64,000 bases of DNA from Pilimelia anulata (GCF_014647895.1 NZ_BMQB01000012.1:62001-126000); one strand, 5' to 3'; counted from the stretch's first letter, positions 36,666 through 45,361 are shown. Notes: a model not told the origin generated them from the letters alone. A program made the numbers and translations.

Positions 36666-37658
36666 TCAGGTGTTGCCGCGGCGGGCGCGGGCGGCCCAGA
36701 TGGCGTACGCGGGGTCGCGGTCGAGGTTGTGCCGGTCGCGGTCGTAGCGGCGGGTGGTGCGGGGGTCGGCGTGGCCCATGGCGTCCTGGACGTCCTCCAG
36801 GGGTACGCCCTCGTCGCGGGCGGTGGTGGCGAACGCGTGCCGCAGCGAGTGCGGGGACAGCGACGCCCAGTGGGGGATGCCGGCGGCGCGGGCGAGGTCG
36901 CGGATGAGCCGGAACACGGCGTGCCGGTCGAGGCGCCGCCCGGTCTTGGTGACGAGCAGCGGTCCGGTGAGGGCGTCGGGGCGGGCGGCTTCGGCGTGGC
37001 CGCGGGCGGTGAGGTAGGCGTCGACGGCGGCGGCGGTGCCGGGGGTGAGGGCGCGGCGGCGCTGGTGGCCGCCCTTGCCGGTGAAGCGGATGCTGCGGTG
37101 GCCGCGTTCGGTGCTGAGGTCCTCGCAGTTGAGCGAGGTGAGTTCGCTGACGCGCAGGCCGAGGTCGGCGAGGAGGGTGATGGCGGCGCGGGTGCGGTCG
37201 GCGGTGGGTCCGATGGCCTGCCGGGCGGCGGCGAGGAGGGCGTCGACCTCGTCGGCGCTGAGGCCGACGGTGGCGGAGTGGTCGCGGTCGAGGCGGGGCC
37301 GGTCGGCGCCGGCGACGGGGTTGACGGCGATGGCGTTGAGTTTGTGCAGGAACGTGTACCAGCTCGACAGGGCGGACAGTTTCCGGGCGACGGTGGTGGG
37401 GGTCAGCGGGTTGCCGGTGCGCGGGTCGAGGGTCGTCTCGAGTTCCCGGGCGTAGGCGTTGACGTGCAGGAACGTGGCGGTGCGGGGGTCGAGGTCGCGG
37501 CCGGCGCACCAGTGCAGCCAGCCGGTGACGTCCCGCCGGTACGCGGCCCGGGTGTGGGGGGAGAGGCGCCGGTTGAGCAGCCACGCCTCGACGATGTCGG
37601 CGGCGGTGCCGCCGGCGGCGGCGAGCGCGGCGGTGGCGGCGGGGACGAGGTCGACCAC
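36666..37658 (-). CDS. Tyrosine recombinase/integrase (XerD-like)
   Basis: A 330-residue site-specific recombinase. The N-terminal SAM-like core-binding domain is at about residues 20-105 (WLLNRRLSPHTRAAYRRDV). The catalytic domain has Arg in LLADLGLRVSELTSL, Lys in FTGKGGHQRRRAL, His/Arg in LSPHSLRHAFAT, His in DAMGHADPRTT and Tyr in RRYDR. All active-site residues are present. Length and motifs resemble XerC/D-like housekeeping or cryptic integrases. No tRNA, excisionase or att-like direct repeat is beside it, so it is not obviously part of an integrated element. Confidence 0.92.
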   Translation of the reverse strand: MVDLVPAATAALAAAGGTAADIVEAWLLNRRLSPHTRAAYRRDVTGWLHWCAGRDLDPRTATFLHVNAYARELETTLDPRTGNPLTPTTVARKLSALSSWYTFLHKLNAIAVNPVAGADRPRLDRDHSATVGLSADEVDALLAAARQAIGPTADRTRAAITLLADLGLRVSELTSLNCEDLSTERGHRSIRFTGKGGHQRRRALTPGTAAAVDAYLTARGHAEAARPDALTGPLLVTKTGRRLDRHAVFRLIRDLARAAGIPHWASLSPHSLRHAFATTARDEGVPLEDVQDAMGHADPRTTRRYDRDRHNLDRDPAYAIWAARARRGNT

Positions 37659-37855
37659 GGGTCGAATCTATCGGTACGGGCCCCGCTCCCGGCACCCGCC
37701 CGGATGTCGGGTTTCGCCGTTTTCGGTGTCGGCCGGTCGGGGTCGTTTCCGGGCCGGCTGGACGGCAACCGGGCCGCAACCGGTCGGCGCTCGCCCGGCT
37801 CTCGACGCCCTGTTAGCTGAGTCACATAGGGGGAGAGCAAGCGGGGGAGGGCACC

Positions 37856-38104
37856 ATGAGCGACTCGATGCGGAACCTGGCGGAAGCCGTTTTCCTGTCG
37901 GACCTGCAGCCGTCGGCGAGCCCGGACGCGGCCGCGGTCGAGGCGGCGGTGGCGGCGACGCTGGCCCGGTACGGCTGGGACGGCTGCGGCCCGGCGGTGG
38001 CCGGCGAGTTCGGCGAGCGCGCCGAGACGGCGCTGCCGCGGCTGCTGTGGGCGCGCCGGCTGGTGGCGGAGCACGCGGCCGCCACCCCGGCCCTGGCCGC
38101 CTGA
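37856..38104 (+). CDS. Small hypothetical protein
   Basis: An 82-residue soluble helical protein (LAEAVFLSDLQPSASPDAAA, then VEAAVAATLARYGWDGCGPA and FGERAETALPRLLWARRLVA). The ATG at 37856 has GGGGGAGG upstream. It has no known domain; length and charge resemble small actinobacterial proteins of unknown function. It stands alone between the recombinase and a DinB-like gene. Confidence 0.7.
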   Translation: MSDSMRNLAEAVFLSDLQPSASPDAAAVEAAVAATLARYGWDGCGPAVAGEFGERAETALPRLLWARRLVAEHAAATPALAA

Positions 38105-38229
38105 CCCGCCCGACCCGTCCCGTCCTGATCAGGGCTGCGGGAGGTCGGCCGGGGCGTGCGGGTCCCGCGGCAGCCCGCCGTGTGCGGCTGCGCCGCAGAC
38201 CGGTGGCCCGCACGGCGTACGCTGCCGGG

Positions 38230-38883
38230 ATGGCGCTGCTCGACCTGTACCGCGGCGCGTTCGCCGACCTGGCCGCCCGCGCCCCCCACCTCGACCCCGA
38301 CCTGCCCGTCCCGGCCACCCCCGGCTGGTCCGCGGCCGACGTGTACCGGCACCTGGCCGGGGTGTGCGCCGACGTCCTCGACGACCGCACCGACGGCGCC
38401 CCCGGCGCCGACTGGACGGCCCGGCACGTCGCCGAGCGCCGCCACCTCTCCCCGCCCGGGGTCGTCGAGGCGTGGCGGGAGCGGCTGCCCGACCTGTACG
38501 CGCGGCTGGGCGACCGCCGGTACGCGTTCATGACCCTCGACTGCTGGCACCACCGCCACGACATCGCCGCCGCGGCCGGCGCCGCGGGCGACCGCGGCGA
38601 CGCCGGCGAGGTCCTGGCCCTGCACGTGGGCTGGCTGGCCCGCCGCTGGCCGGCCGGGCTGCCGCCGCTGGGCCTGCGCACCCCGGCGGGCACGGCCGTC
38701 GCCGGGCCGTCCGGCGCCGTCCCGGCCGCGACGGTCGGGGCGCCGGCGTACGAGCTGGCCCGGGCGGTGATCGGCCGCCGTTCGCTGGCCCAGTGGCGGC
38801 GCTATGACTGGTCGACGGATCCGGAGCCGTACCTGCCGCACCTGGTCGTGTTCACCCCGCCGGCCGCCGACCTGGTCGAGTAG
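38230..38883 (+). CDS. Maleylpyruvate isomerase/DinB-like mycothiol-dependent protein
   Basis: A 217-residue four-helix-bundle protein. The N-terminus GWSAADVYRHLAGVCADVLD and the middle LDCWHHRHDIAAA supply the His residues that bind metal in this family. The C-terminal region (GAPAYELARAVIGRRSLAQW) matches the MDMPI C-terminal domain. Members use mycothiol for isomerisation or S-transfer; the substrate is unknown. The ATG at 38230 is 7 bp after TACGCT, suggesting a leaderless transcript. Confidence 0.85.
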   Translation: MALLDLYRGAFADLAARAPHLDPDLPVPATPGWSAADVYRHLAGVCADVLDDRTDGAPGADWTARHVAERRHLSPPGVVEAWRERLPDLYARLGDRRYAFMTLDCWHHRHDIAAAAGAAGDRGDAGEVLALHVGWLARRWPAGLPPLGLRTPAGTAVAGPSGAVPAATVGAPAYELARAVIGRRSLAQWRRYDWSTDPEPYLPHLVVFTPPAADLVE

Positions 38884-38943
38884 CGGCCCGGACCGCCCCG
38901 ATATGCGGTTGCCCGGCCGGCCGCGGGCGGGCACGGTCGGTGG

Positions 38944-39750
38944 ATGCTGCCCACCGAGATCCTCGACTACTACCGGCGCGGCGGCGAGCGCCACCGCCTC
39001 GACCGCGGCGCCGGCCGGCTGGAGTACCTGCGCACCCGGGACGTCCTGCGCCGCGCCCTGCCGGCGGCGCCGGCCCGGCTGCTCGACATCGGCGGCGGCA
39101 CGGGTGTGTATGCCGGGCCGCTCGCCGCGGCGGGGTACCGGGTCACCGTCGTCGACCCGGTACCCGACCACGTGGCGGCCGCCGCCGGCCACCCGGGCGT
39201 CACCGCGGTGGCCGGGGACGCCCGGCGGGTGCCGCTGGCGGACGGCAGCGCCGACGCGGTCCTGCTGCTGGGCCCGCTGTACCACCTGATCGACGCCGCC
39301 GACCGGCTGGCGGCGTGGCGGGAGGCCGGCCGGCTGCTGCGCCCCGGCGGGGTGGTCGTGGCGGCGACGATCAGCCGGTTCGCGTCCCTGCACGACGGCT
39401 GGGCGCACGGCCACGCCGACGCCCCCGGCTTCGCTGACCTGGTGGCCGGGGCGCTCGCCGACGGCCGGCACCGGCCGCCGCCGGGCGCGGACTGGTTCAC
39501 GACCGCCTACTTCCACCACCCGACCGAGCCGGCGGCCGAGGCCACCGCGGCCGGGTTGGCCGACGCGCGGACGGTGTTCTGCGAGGGCCCGCTGTGGCTG
39601 CTCCTGGACGGCCTCGACCCGATCCTGGCCGACCCGGCCCGGGCGGCGGCGCTGCTGGACCAGTTGCGCCGCGTGGAGGACGAACCGTCGCTGCTCGGCG
39701 CGAGCGCCCACCTGCTCACCCTCGCCCGCCGGCCCGGCCCGGGCCGGTGA
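38944..39750 (+). CDS. Class I SAM-dependent methyltransferase
   Basis: A 268-residue enzyme. SAM motif I is ARLLDIGGGTGVYAGPLAA, motif II acidic residue in VVDPVPDH, then GDARRVPLADGSADAVLLLG and GRLLRPGGVVVAATISRFAS. The N-terminal EILDYYRRGGERHRLDRGAG resembles small-molecule methyltransferases. Substrate unknown. Its stop overlaps the TauE gene by 4 bp (GTGA), so the two are cotranscribed. Confidence 0.88.
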   Translation: MLPTEILDYYRRGGERHRLDRGAGRLEYLRTRDVLRRALPAAPARLLDIGGGTGVYAGPLAAAGYRVTVVDPVPDHVAAAAGHPGVTAVAGDARRVPLADGSADAVLLLGPLYHLIDAADRLAAWREAGRLLRPGGVVVAATISRFASLHDGWAHGHADAPGFADLVAGALADGRHRPPPGADWFTTAYFHHPTEPAAEATAAGLADARTVFCEGPLWLLLDGLDPILADPARAAALLDQLRRVEDEPSLLGASAHLLTLARRPGPGR

Positions 39751-40646
39751 CCTGGGCGACGGGCCTGACCGGGTTCGCGGCCGGGCTGCTGCTGTCGGTG
39801 GTGGCCACGCCGGTGGGGGTGTCGGGGGCGGTGTTCCTGCTGCCGGTGCAGCTCAGCGTCCTGGGGGTGCCGAGCCCGGCGGTGACGCCGACGAACCTGC
39901 TGTTCAACGTGGTCGCCGGGCCGGGGGCGCTGCTGCGGTACCGGCGGGCGGGCCGCGGTGGTGGGGTGCTGACGCGGTGGTTGTTGGCGGGGACGCTGCC
40001 GGGGGTGGTGGCGGGTGCGGCGATCCGGGTGTTCGCGGTACCGGGGCCGCGGGTGTTCCGGCTGGTGGTCGCGGCTCTCCTGCTCCCCCTGGGACTGTGG
40101 CTGTGCCTGGGCCGCCCCCGACCCCGCCCGGCCCCTGCCGCTGACCCGGCCGGCGCGGGGCAGGAGCCCCACGACGTCGCGGGAGCCGGATCCGGTACCT
40201 CACCCCATCCCGACGCGGCCGGCGCCCGCCCCGGTCCCGGCGCGAGTGGCGGTGCGGCGGTGGGGCCGTCGCGGCGGGTTGTCACCTCGTTCGCGGTGGT
40301 GGCCGGGGTGGTCGGCGGGGTGTACGGCATCGGGGGCGGATCGCTGCTCGGGCCGCTGCTCGTCGGGCGGGGACTCCCCGTCGGCAGGGTCGCGCCGGCG
40401 GCGCTCGCGGCGACGTTCGCGACCTCGATCGTCGGCGCCGCCACGTACGCGCTGCTCGGCCTTGCGGTCGACGACGCCGCCGCGCCGGACTGGCCGCTGG
40501 GCCTGCTGTGCGGCCTCGGGGGCCTGATCGGCGGGTACTGCGGCGCCCGCCTCCAACCCCGCCTGCCCGAACGCGCCCTGCGCGCGCTGCTCGGGGCGCT
40601 CGCGGTCGCCCTGGCCACCCTGTACGCCGTCCAGGCCCTCGGCTGA
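39747..40646 (+). CDS. TauE/SafE family anion exporter
   Basis: A 299-residue membrane protein with two homologous halves: VVATPVGVSGAVFLLPVQLS and TPTNLLFNVVAGPGALLRYR in the first; GVVGGVYGIGGGSLLGPLLV and ALAATFATSIVGAATYALLG in the second. A Pro/Gly-rich cytosolic loop (about residues 125-175) separates them. The family exports sulfite, sulfoacetate or related anions. It overlaps the methyltransferase gene. No sulfur-metabolism gene is nearby, so the substrate stays open. Confidence 0.88.
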   Translation: MTWATGLTGFAAGLLLSVVATPVGVSGAVFLLPVQLSVLGVPSPAVTPTNLLFNVVAGPGALLRYRRAGRGGGVLTRWLLAGTLPGVVAGAAIRVFAVPGPRVFRLVVAALLLPLGLWLCLGRPRPRPAPAADPAGAGQEPHDVAGAGSGTSPHPDAAGARPGPGASGGAAVGPSRRVVTSFAVVAGVVGGVYGIGGGSLLGPLLVGRGLPVGRVAPAALAATFATSIVGAATYALLGLAVDDAAAPDWPLGLLCGLGGLIGGYCGARLQPRLPERALRALLGALAVALATLYAVQALG

Positions 40647-40729
40647 CCGGGCGGTCACGCATCCGCAGCGGCCATGGCCGGCGGCCCGCCCGGGAGTCGG
40701 GCGGGCCCGGTGGATGACGGGCCGGCGGG

Positions 40730-41317
40730 TCAGGCGCGGTCGGCGTCGGTGACGCGGCGGACGACGCGGGCCGGGTTGCCGACCGCCACCACGCCCGCCG
40801 GCAGGTCGCGGGTGACGACCGCACCGGCGCCGACGACGGTGTCCGCGCCGATGCGCACACCCGGCAGCACGATCACCCCGCCGCCCAGCCACACGTTGTC
40901 GCCGATGCTGATCGGCTGCCCGGCCTCCCACCCCGCCCGCCGGGGCTCCGGCTCGACCGGGTGGGTCGGGGTGAGCAACTGCACCCGCGGGCCGAGCTGG
41001 ACCCGGGCGCCGATGGTGATCGGGGCGACGTCCAGGGCGACCAGCCCGTAGTTGGCGAACGTACCGGCGCCGACGGTGATGTGCCGGCCGTAGTCGACGT
41101 GCAGCGGGGGGCGCAGGTCGACCCCGTCGCCGACGGCGCCGAGCAGGTCGTGCAGCAGCGCCCGCCGGCGGTCGGGGTCGCTGGTCGGCAGGGTGTTGTA
41201 GATGTCGGCGAGGTCGGTGGCGCGGCGGGTCAGGGCCACGAGTTCGGGGTCGTCGGCCCGGTACGGGTCGCCGGCAAGCATGCGTTCGCGCATGGTGCGG
41301 GGGTCGACGTCGTCCAC
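40730..41317 (-). CDS. Maltose/galactoside O-acetyltransferase-like LbH protein
   Basis: A 195-residue left-handed beta-helix acetyltransferase: N-terminal MRERMLAGDPYRADDPEL, IYNTLPTSDPDRRRALL, HVDYGRHITVGAGTFANYG, catalytic His in LLTPTHPVEPEPRRAG, and ISIGDNVWLGGGVIVLPGVR with C-terminal GNPARVVRRV. It acetylates sugars or sugar-like acceptors with acetyl-CoA (Maa/LacA/NodL group). I choose GTG 41317; ATG 41293 is an alternative. Monocistronic. Confidence 0.92.
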   Translation of the reverse strand: MDDVDPRTMRERMLAGDPYRADDPELVALTRRATDLADIYNTLPTSDPDRRRALLHDLLGAVGDGVDLRPPLHVDYGRHITVGAGTFANYGLVALDVAPITIGARVQLGPRVQLLTPTHPVEPEPRRAGWEAGQPISIGDNVWLGGGVIVLPGVRIGADTVVGAGAVVTRDLPAGVVAVGNPARVVRRVTDADRA

Positions 41318-41498
41318 CCCGCCGAGCCTAGGCGCCCCCACCGGTTCCCGCGGCCCGACGACGATCCACCACCGGGGGGCGGCCGCTCAGCGTCGCCGGC
41401 AGCCGAACGGCATCCGCAACCGTATGACGCGATGACGCGCACCCGCGGCCCCGGGCCGGCGGCGCTGCCGGACGGCCGGGGCGGCGGGTGCGCGGGTC

Positions 41499-42086
41499 TC
41501 AGGGGATGCGGCGGCCCAGGTACGCGGCGAGCCGGTCGGCCGGGGCGGCGTCGGGCGGGCACGGCTGCTCCGGGCCGAACACCGTGCCGAGGTCGCGGAC
41601 GTGCTGCGGGACCTTCCCGTACCAGCCGTCGTGGACGGCGGCCACCGCGGCCGGGTCGCCGCCGCGGTCGGCGCCGATGGCGGCGGCGACGTCCCAGCCG
41701 TGGACGACCTGCTCCAGCAGGTAGATGTCCGCCAGCGGCGGCCCGTCCGAGCCGTCGGGCAGTTTCGCCGCCCGGCTCAGCGCGCCCGGCCCGGCGAACG
41801 CGGCCAGGGCGGCCCGGCCGCCGTCGGCGTACAGGTCGGCGGGGGTGGTGTCGGCGGCGAGGTGGTCGGCGGCGAACGCGGCCGGGTCGCCGGTCTCGCC
41901 GGCGGCGGAGGCGGCGAAGAACCGCTGCCCGCCGATGAGGTGGTTCAGCAGCGCCCGGACGTCCAGGTCGCGGCACGGGGTGGGGTCGGCGTACCGGTCG
42001 GGCCGGACGCGGCGGATGACGTCGGTGGTGGCGGCGACGGCCCGGTCGAGCAACTCGGGCAGCCGTTCGTCAGCGAGTGCACTCAT
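41499..42086 (-). CDS. TIGR03086 family DinB-like protein
   Basis: A 195-residue mycothiol-dependent-type protein: LLDRAVAATTDVIRRV, PTPCRDLDVRALLNHLIGGQ (metal-binding His) and YLLEQVVHGWDVAAAIGAD. It belongs to the TIGR03086 group of DinB-like metal-binding proteins; the substrate is unknown. ATG 42086 starts SALADERLPELL. It is divergent from the 53-residue protein across an AT-rich region with a palindromic operator candidate, and could be a target of it. Confidence 0.88.
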   Translation of the reverse strand: MSALADERLPELLDRAVAATTDVIRRVRPDRYADPTPCRDLDVRALLNHLIGGQRFFAASAAGETGDPAAFAADHLAADTTPADLYADGGRAALAAFAGPGALSRAAKLPDGSDGPPLADIYLLEQVVHGWDVAAAIGADRGGDPAAVAAVHDGWYGKVPQHVRDLGTVFGPEQPCPPDAAPADRLAAYLGRRIP

Positions 42087-42216
42087 GTCCCGGACGCTAA
42101 CAGCGCCCCGCGACACCCGCTGAGCACCACCCAACCCGATAATTATGGGATTGCCGGTTAACGTAATCCATTAATCCAGGAAATCGGACAAATGAGAGTC
42201 GTCCTCACGTCAGGCT

Positions 42217-42246
42217 ACTACACCATAATGACCGTTATGGTGTAGT
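42217..42246. promoter_or_regulatory. Operator-like 12-bp inverted repeat
   Basis: ACTACACCATAA (42217-42228) and TTATGGTGTAGT (42235-42246) are perfectly complementary across TGACCG. They are in an unusually AT-rich patch (about 42140-42250) and 56 bp before the 53-residue protein's start. The AT-rich arms and short spacer look like a dimeric repressor site. GC-rich Rho-independent terminators here do not look like this. Confidence 0.6.
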
Positions 42247-42301
42247 GCTACGGAAGAGCGGGGCTTGCCCGGACAGGGGTCGGCGGGGGACCGTGGAGGG
42301 C

Positions 42302-42463
42302 ATGGAGAACGGACCCGAGAAGAAGCCCGCGGACCAGTGGCGGAACCTGCCCGACCGGCCCCGCCACGAGGACCTCGTCGCGGAGACCGGCGACGCCGCC
42401 GCCGTCAACCTCGCCACCAGCGGCGAGAACCAGCAGGACTGGCAGCAGGAACCCCGCGGCTGA
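42302..42463 (+). CDS. 53-residue hydrophilic protein
   Basis: A short, very polar, acidic protein (MENGPEKKPADQWRNLPDRP, then EDLVAETGDAAAVNLATSGE and QQDWQQEP) that should be intrinsically disordered. ATG 42302 follows GTGGAGGG; the frame also runs from 42245 but that would read through the palindrome. It has no known domain. The operator-like repeat upstream indicates tight control. It is 69 bp before the WecE-like gene and could be cotranscribed. Confidence 0.6.
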   Translation: MENGPEKKPADQWRNLPDRPRHEDLVAETGDAAAVNLATSGENQQDWQQEPRG

Positions 42464-42520
42464 ACGGGGCCGGCGCCGCGGGCGTCCGGCCGTACGGGAA
42501 GGGATAACTCCCCTGACGCG

Positions 42521-42526
42521 TAGAAT
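42521..42526 (+). promoter_or_regulatory. -10 element for the transaminase gene
   Basis: TAGAAT ends 6 bp before GTG 42533, typical of leaderless transcripts. The same hexamer serves rbpA at 61132-61137. Confidence 0.5.
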
Positions 42527-42532
42527 GTCCGG

Positions 42533-43702
42533 GTGGTTACCCTCCCCGGCACCGCGCCAGCCGCCGCCCCGCCCATCCCGTTCCACCGCCCGCACCACGC
42601 CGCCCGCACCCAGCGGTACGTGACCGAGGCCCTCGCCACCGGCCACACCCACGGCGACGGCCCCTTCACCCGCCGCGCCGTCGACCTGCTCCGCCCCCTG
42701 GTCGGCGGCCGGCCCACGCTGCTCACCACGTCCTGCACGCACGCCCTGGAGATGACCGCCCTGCTCCTGGACCTGCGCCCCGGCGACGAAGTGATCATGC
42801 CGTCGTACACGTTCGTCTCCACCGCCAACGCCTACGCCCTGCGCGGCGCCGTCCCCGTCTTCGTCGACTGCCGCCCCGACACCCTCAACCTCGACGAAAC
42901 CCGCGTCGAGGCCGCCGTCACCGCCCGCACCCGGGCGATCGTCGTCGTCCACTACGGCGGCGTCGCCTGCGCCATGGACACCATCACCGCCGTCGCCGAC
43001 CGGCACGGCCTGCCCGTCATCGAGGACAACGCCCACGGCCTCGGCGGCGCCCACCACGGCCGCCCCCTGGGCACCCTCGGCGCGATGGCCACCCTCAGCT
43101 TCCACGCCACCAAGAACGTCCAGTGCGGCGAGGGCGGCGCCCTCGTCCTCGCCGACCCCGCCCTCGCCGAACGCGCCGAGATCATCCGGGAGAAGGGCAC
43201 CGACCGCAGCCGCTTCTTCCGCGGCGCCGTCGACAAGTACCGGTGGCGCGACCTCGGCTCCAGCTACCCGCCCGCCGACCTGCTCGCCGCCGTCCTCACC
43301 GCCCAGCTCGAAGAGTTCCCCGCCATCCAGGCCCGCCGCCACCACCTGTGGGAGACGTACCACGCGGCGCTCGCCGACTGGGCCGCCGACCGCGGCGTCG
43401 CCCGACCCGGCGTCCCCGCCGGCGCCGCGCACACCGCCCACCTGTACCAGTTGCTGCTGCCCGACCCCGGCCGGCGGGCCGGCCTGCTCGCCGCCCTCGC
43501 CGCGGCCGGCATCGCCGCCACCTTCCACTACCAGCCCCTGCACACCGCCCCCGCCGGCCGCCGCTACGGCCGCACCGCCCCCGGCGGCTGCCCCGTCACC
43601 GAGGACGTCGCCGACCGGATCGTCCGGCTGCCCCTGCACTCGGCCATGACCGACGCCGAGCAGCGGCGGGTCGTCGCCGCCGTCCGGGACTGGCGACCGT
43701 GA
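42533..43702 (+). CDS. DegT/DnrJ-family sugar 4-aminotransferase, WecE-like
   Basis: A 389-residue PLP enzyme of the sugar-nucleotide transaminase family. PPIPFHRPHHA opens it, DEVIMPSYTFVSTANAY and VIEDNAHGLGG are cofactor motifs, and the PLP Lys is in TLSFHATKNVQCGEGG. KYRWRDLGSSYPPADLLAAV is close to the WecE signature, so it likely converts dTDP-4-keto-6-deoxyglucose to dTDP-4-amino-4,6-dideoxygalactose (inference from family). Its substrate would come from RmlA/RmlB encoded at 52-54 kb. The stop overlaps the formyltransferase gene (GTGA), so the products should act in sequence. Confidence 0.9.
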   Translation: MVTLPGTAPAAAPPIPFHRPHHAARTQRYVTEALATGHTHGDGPFTRRAVDLLRPLVGGRPTLLTTSCTHALEMTALLLDLRPGDEVIMPSYTFVSTANAYALRGAVPVFVDCRPDTLNLDETRVEAAVTARTRAIVVVHYGGVACAMDTITAVADRHGLPVIEDNAHGLGGAHHGRPLGTLGAMATLSFHATKNVQCGEGGALVLADPALAERAEIIREKGTDRSRFFRGAVDKYRWRDLGSSYPPADLLAAVLTAQLEEFPAIQARRHHLWETYHAALADWAADRGVARPGVPAGAAHTAHLYQLLLPDPGRRAGLLAALAAAGIAATFHYQPLHTAPAGRRYGRTAPGGCPVTEDVADRIVRLPLHSAMTDAEQRRVVAAVRDWRP

Positions 43703-44568
43703 TCACCGCGTACGCGATGACCGCCAAGGGCGTCGCCGCCGTCACCGCCCTCCTCGACGCCGGCCTGGTCACCGCCGTCGTCGGCGCCGACGACGCGGGC
43801 GTCGCCGACGGCTCGCACGCCGCCCTGCGCGCCCTGTGCGCCGACCGCGGGATCCCGTTCGCCGACCGGGCCGCCGCCGGCCCGCCAGCCACGCCGTACC
43901 TGGTCGCGGTCGGCTGGCGGTGGCTGATCGACCCCGGACCGGCCACCCTGGTGGTCTTCCACGACTCGCTGCTGCCCCGGTACCGGGGCTTCAACCCGCT
44001 GGTCACCGCGCTCATCGAGGGCGACGACCGGACCGGCGTCACCGCCCTGCTCGCCACCGACGAGTACGACCGCGGCGACATCCTCGGCCGGGTCGAGGTG
44101 CCGCTGCCCCGCCCGATCCGGATCGCCGACGCGATCGCCCTGGTCGCCGCCGCCTACGGCGAACTCGCCGCCGCCATCGGCGCACGCATCGCCGCCGGCG
44201 GCCCCCTGGCCGGGGTACCGCAGGACGAGGCCGCCGCCTCGTACAGCCTGTGGCGCGACGACGCCGACTACGACCTCGACTGGACCGGCGACGCCGTCCG
44301 GCTGCGCGACACCGTCCTCGCCGTCGGCCCGCCCTACCGCGGCGCCCGGACCCTGCTCAACGGCACCCCGGTCCGGGTGTACGACGCGACCGTCGAACCG
44401 GACGTCACCATCGCCAACCGCACCCCCGGTAAGGTCGTGTTCCTGCGCGCCGGCCGACCCACCGTGGTCTGCGGAACGGGCCTGCTGCGCCTGGACGACG
44501 TGCGGCACGACGAACCGAACGCGGCGAGCGCCCTGCCACTGGCCCGGTTCCGGAGCCGCTTCGGGTGA
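43699..44568 (+). CDS. Sugar N-formyltransferase-like protein
   Basis: A 289-residue enzyme of the methionyl-tRNA formyltransferase fold. The Rossmann part begins YAMTAKGVAAVTALLDAGLV. The formyl-transfer loop reads VFHDSLLPRYRGFNPLVTAL, with catalytic His, and Asp follows in LLATDEYDRGDILG. The usual N-x-H Asn is replaced by Val (V-F-H), a variant I believe also occurs in related family members. The C-terminal 90 residues (YDLDWTGDAVRLRDTVLAVG) form the OB-like domain. Coupled to the WecE-like transaminase, it probably N-formylates a dTDP-4-amino sugar using 10-formyl-tetrahydrofolate. Confidence 0.85.
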   Translation: MITAYAMTAKGVAAVTALLDAGLVTAVVGADDAGVADGSHAALRALCADRGIPFADRAAAGPPATPYLVAVGWRWLIDPGPATLVVFHDSLLPRYRGFNPLVTALIEGDDRTGVTALLATDEYDRGDILGRVEVPLPRPIRIADAIALVAAAYGELAAAIGARIAAGGPLAGVPQDEAAASYSLWRDDADYDLDWTGDAVRLRDTVLAVGPPYRGARTLLNGTPVRVYDATVEPDVTIANRTPGKVVFLRAGRPTVVCGTGLLRLDDVRHDEPNAASALPLARFRSRFG

Positions 44569-44606
44569 GGCGCCCGGCCGGGGCGGGCCGGGTTCGGGGA
44601 GGCGGC

Positions 44607-45188
44607 ATGGCCGACGTCATCGTGTTCCACCACGCCCTCGGGCTCACCCCGGGCGTGCGGGGGTTCGCCGACCGGCTGCGCGCCGACGGGCATCGGGTGA
44701 CGCTGCCGGACCTGTACGACGGGGAGACCTTCGACACCGTCGCCGAGGGCGTGGCGCACGCGCAGCGGCTGACGTTCGACGCGATCACCGCCCGGGGTGT
44801 CGCCGCGGCGGCCGGGCTGCCCGAGCGGGCCGTGTACGTGGGGTTCTCGCTGGGGGTGCTGCCGGCGCAGCGGCTGGCGCAGACGCGGCCGGGGGCGCTC
44901 GCGGCGGTGCTGCTGCACGGGGCGGTGCCGGCGGCGGCGTTCGGGGCGGGGTGGCCGGTGGGGGTGGCGCTGCGGGCGCACGTGAACCGGGACGACGGGT
45001 GGGGTGACGTCGAGGTGGCGGGCGAGCTGGTCACGGGGGCACTGGCGGCCGGCGCGGACGCGGAGCTGGCGCTGTACCCGGGGTCGGCGCACCTGTTCAC
45101 CGACGACAGCCGGGGCGAGTACGAGCCCGCGTCCGCCGACCTGGTGCTGACCCGGGTCCGGGAGTTCCTGAGCCGCTGGGCCGACTGA
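44607..45188 (+). CDS. Dienelactone hydrolase family protein
   Basis: A 193-residue alpha/beta hydrolase: DVIVFHHALGLTPGVRGFAD, LPDLYDGETFD, nucleophile motif VYVGFSLGVLPAQ and C-terminal LYPGSAHLFTDD. The nucleophile is Ser (GFSLG), whereas classical dienelactone hydrolase has Cys. ATG 44607 has GGGGAGGCGG upstream; the frame is open to 44565. It starts 38 bp after the formyltransferase and may share its transcript, but a sugar role is not evident. The middle has G-ending codons. Confidence 0.82.
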   Translation: MADVIVFHHALGLTPGVRGFADRLRADGHRVTLPDLYDGETFDTVAEGVAHAQRLTFDAITARGVAAAAGLPERAVYVGFSLGVLPAQRLAQTRPGALAAVLLHGAVPAAAFGAGWPVGVALRAHVNRDDGWGDVEVAGELVTGALAAGADAELALYPGSAHLFTDDSRGEYEPASADLVLTRVREFLSRWAD

Positions 45189-45361
45189 GACCGTGTCCGC
45201 TGGCCGGTCGAATCCCTGCGACGGCGGGCGGTGCCGGCGACGCGCACGGCCCGCTGGTCCGACCGGCGCGGCCCGTCCCGCACCCCGCCTGCCAGCGCGG
45301 CCACCCGTACGCGCATTCCGGGCCGCCACTCCCCTGCCGGGTTCGCCGATATCGTACCTAT

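Noticed and set aside
36666..37855. Integrated element around the recombinase
   Set aside because: No tRNA, direct repeats, excisionase or phage genes beside it.
42217..42246. Rho-independent terminator reading of the 12-bp palindrome
   Set aside because: Stem is AT-rich, no U-tract follows, and it lies upstream of starts in both directions.
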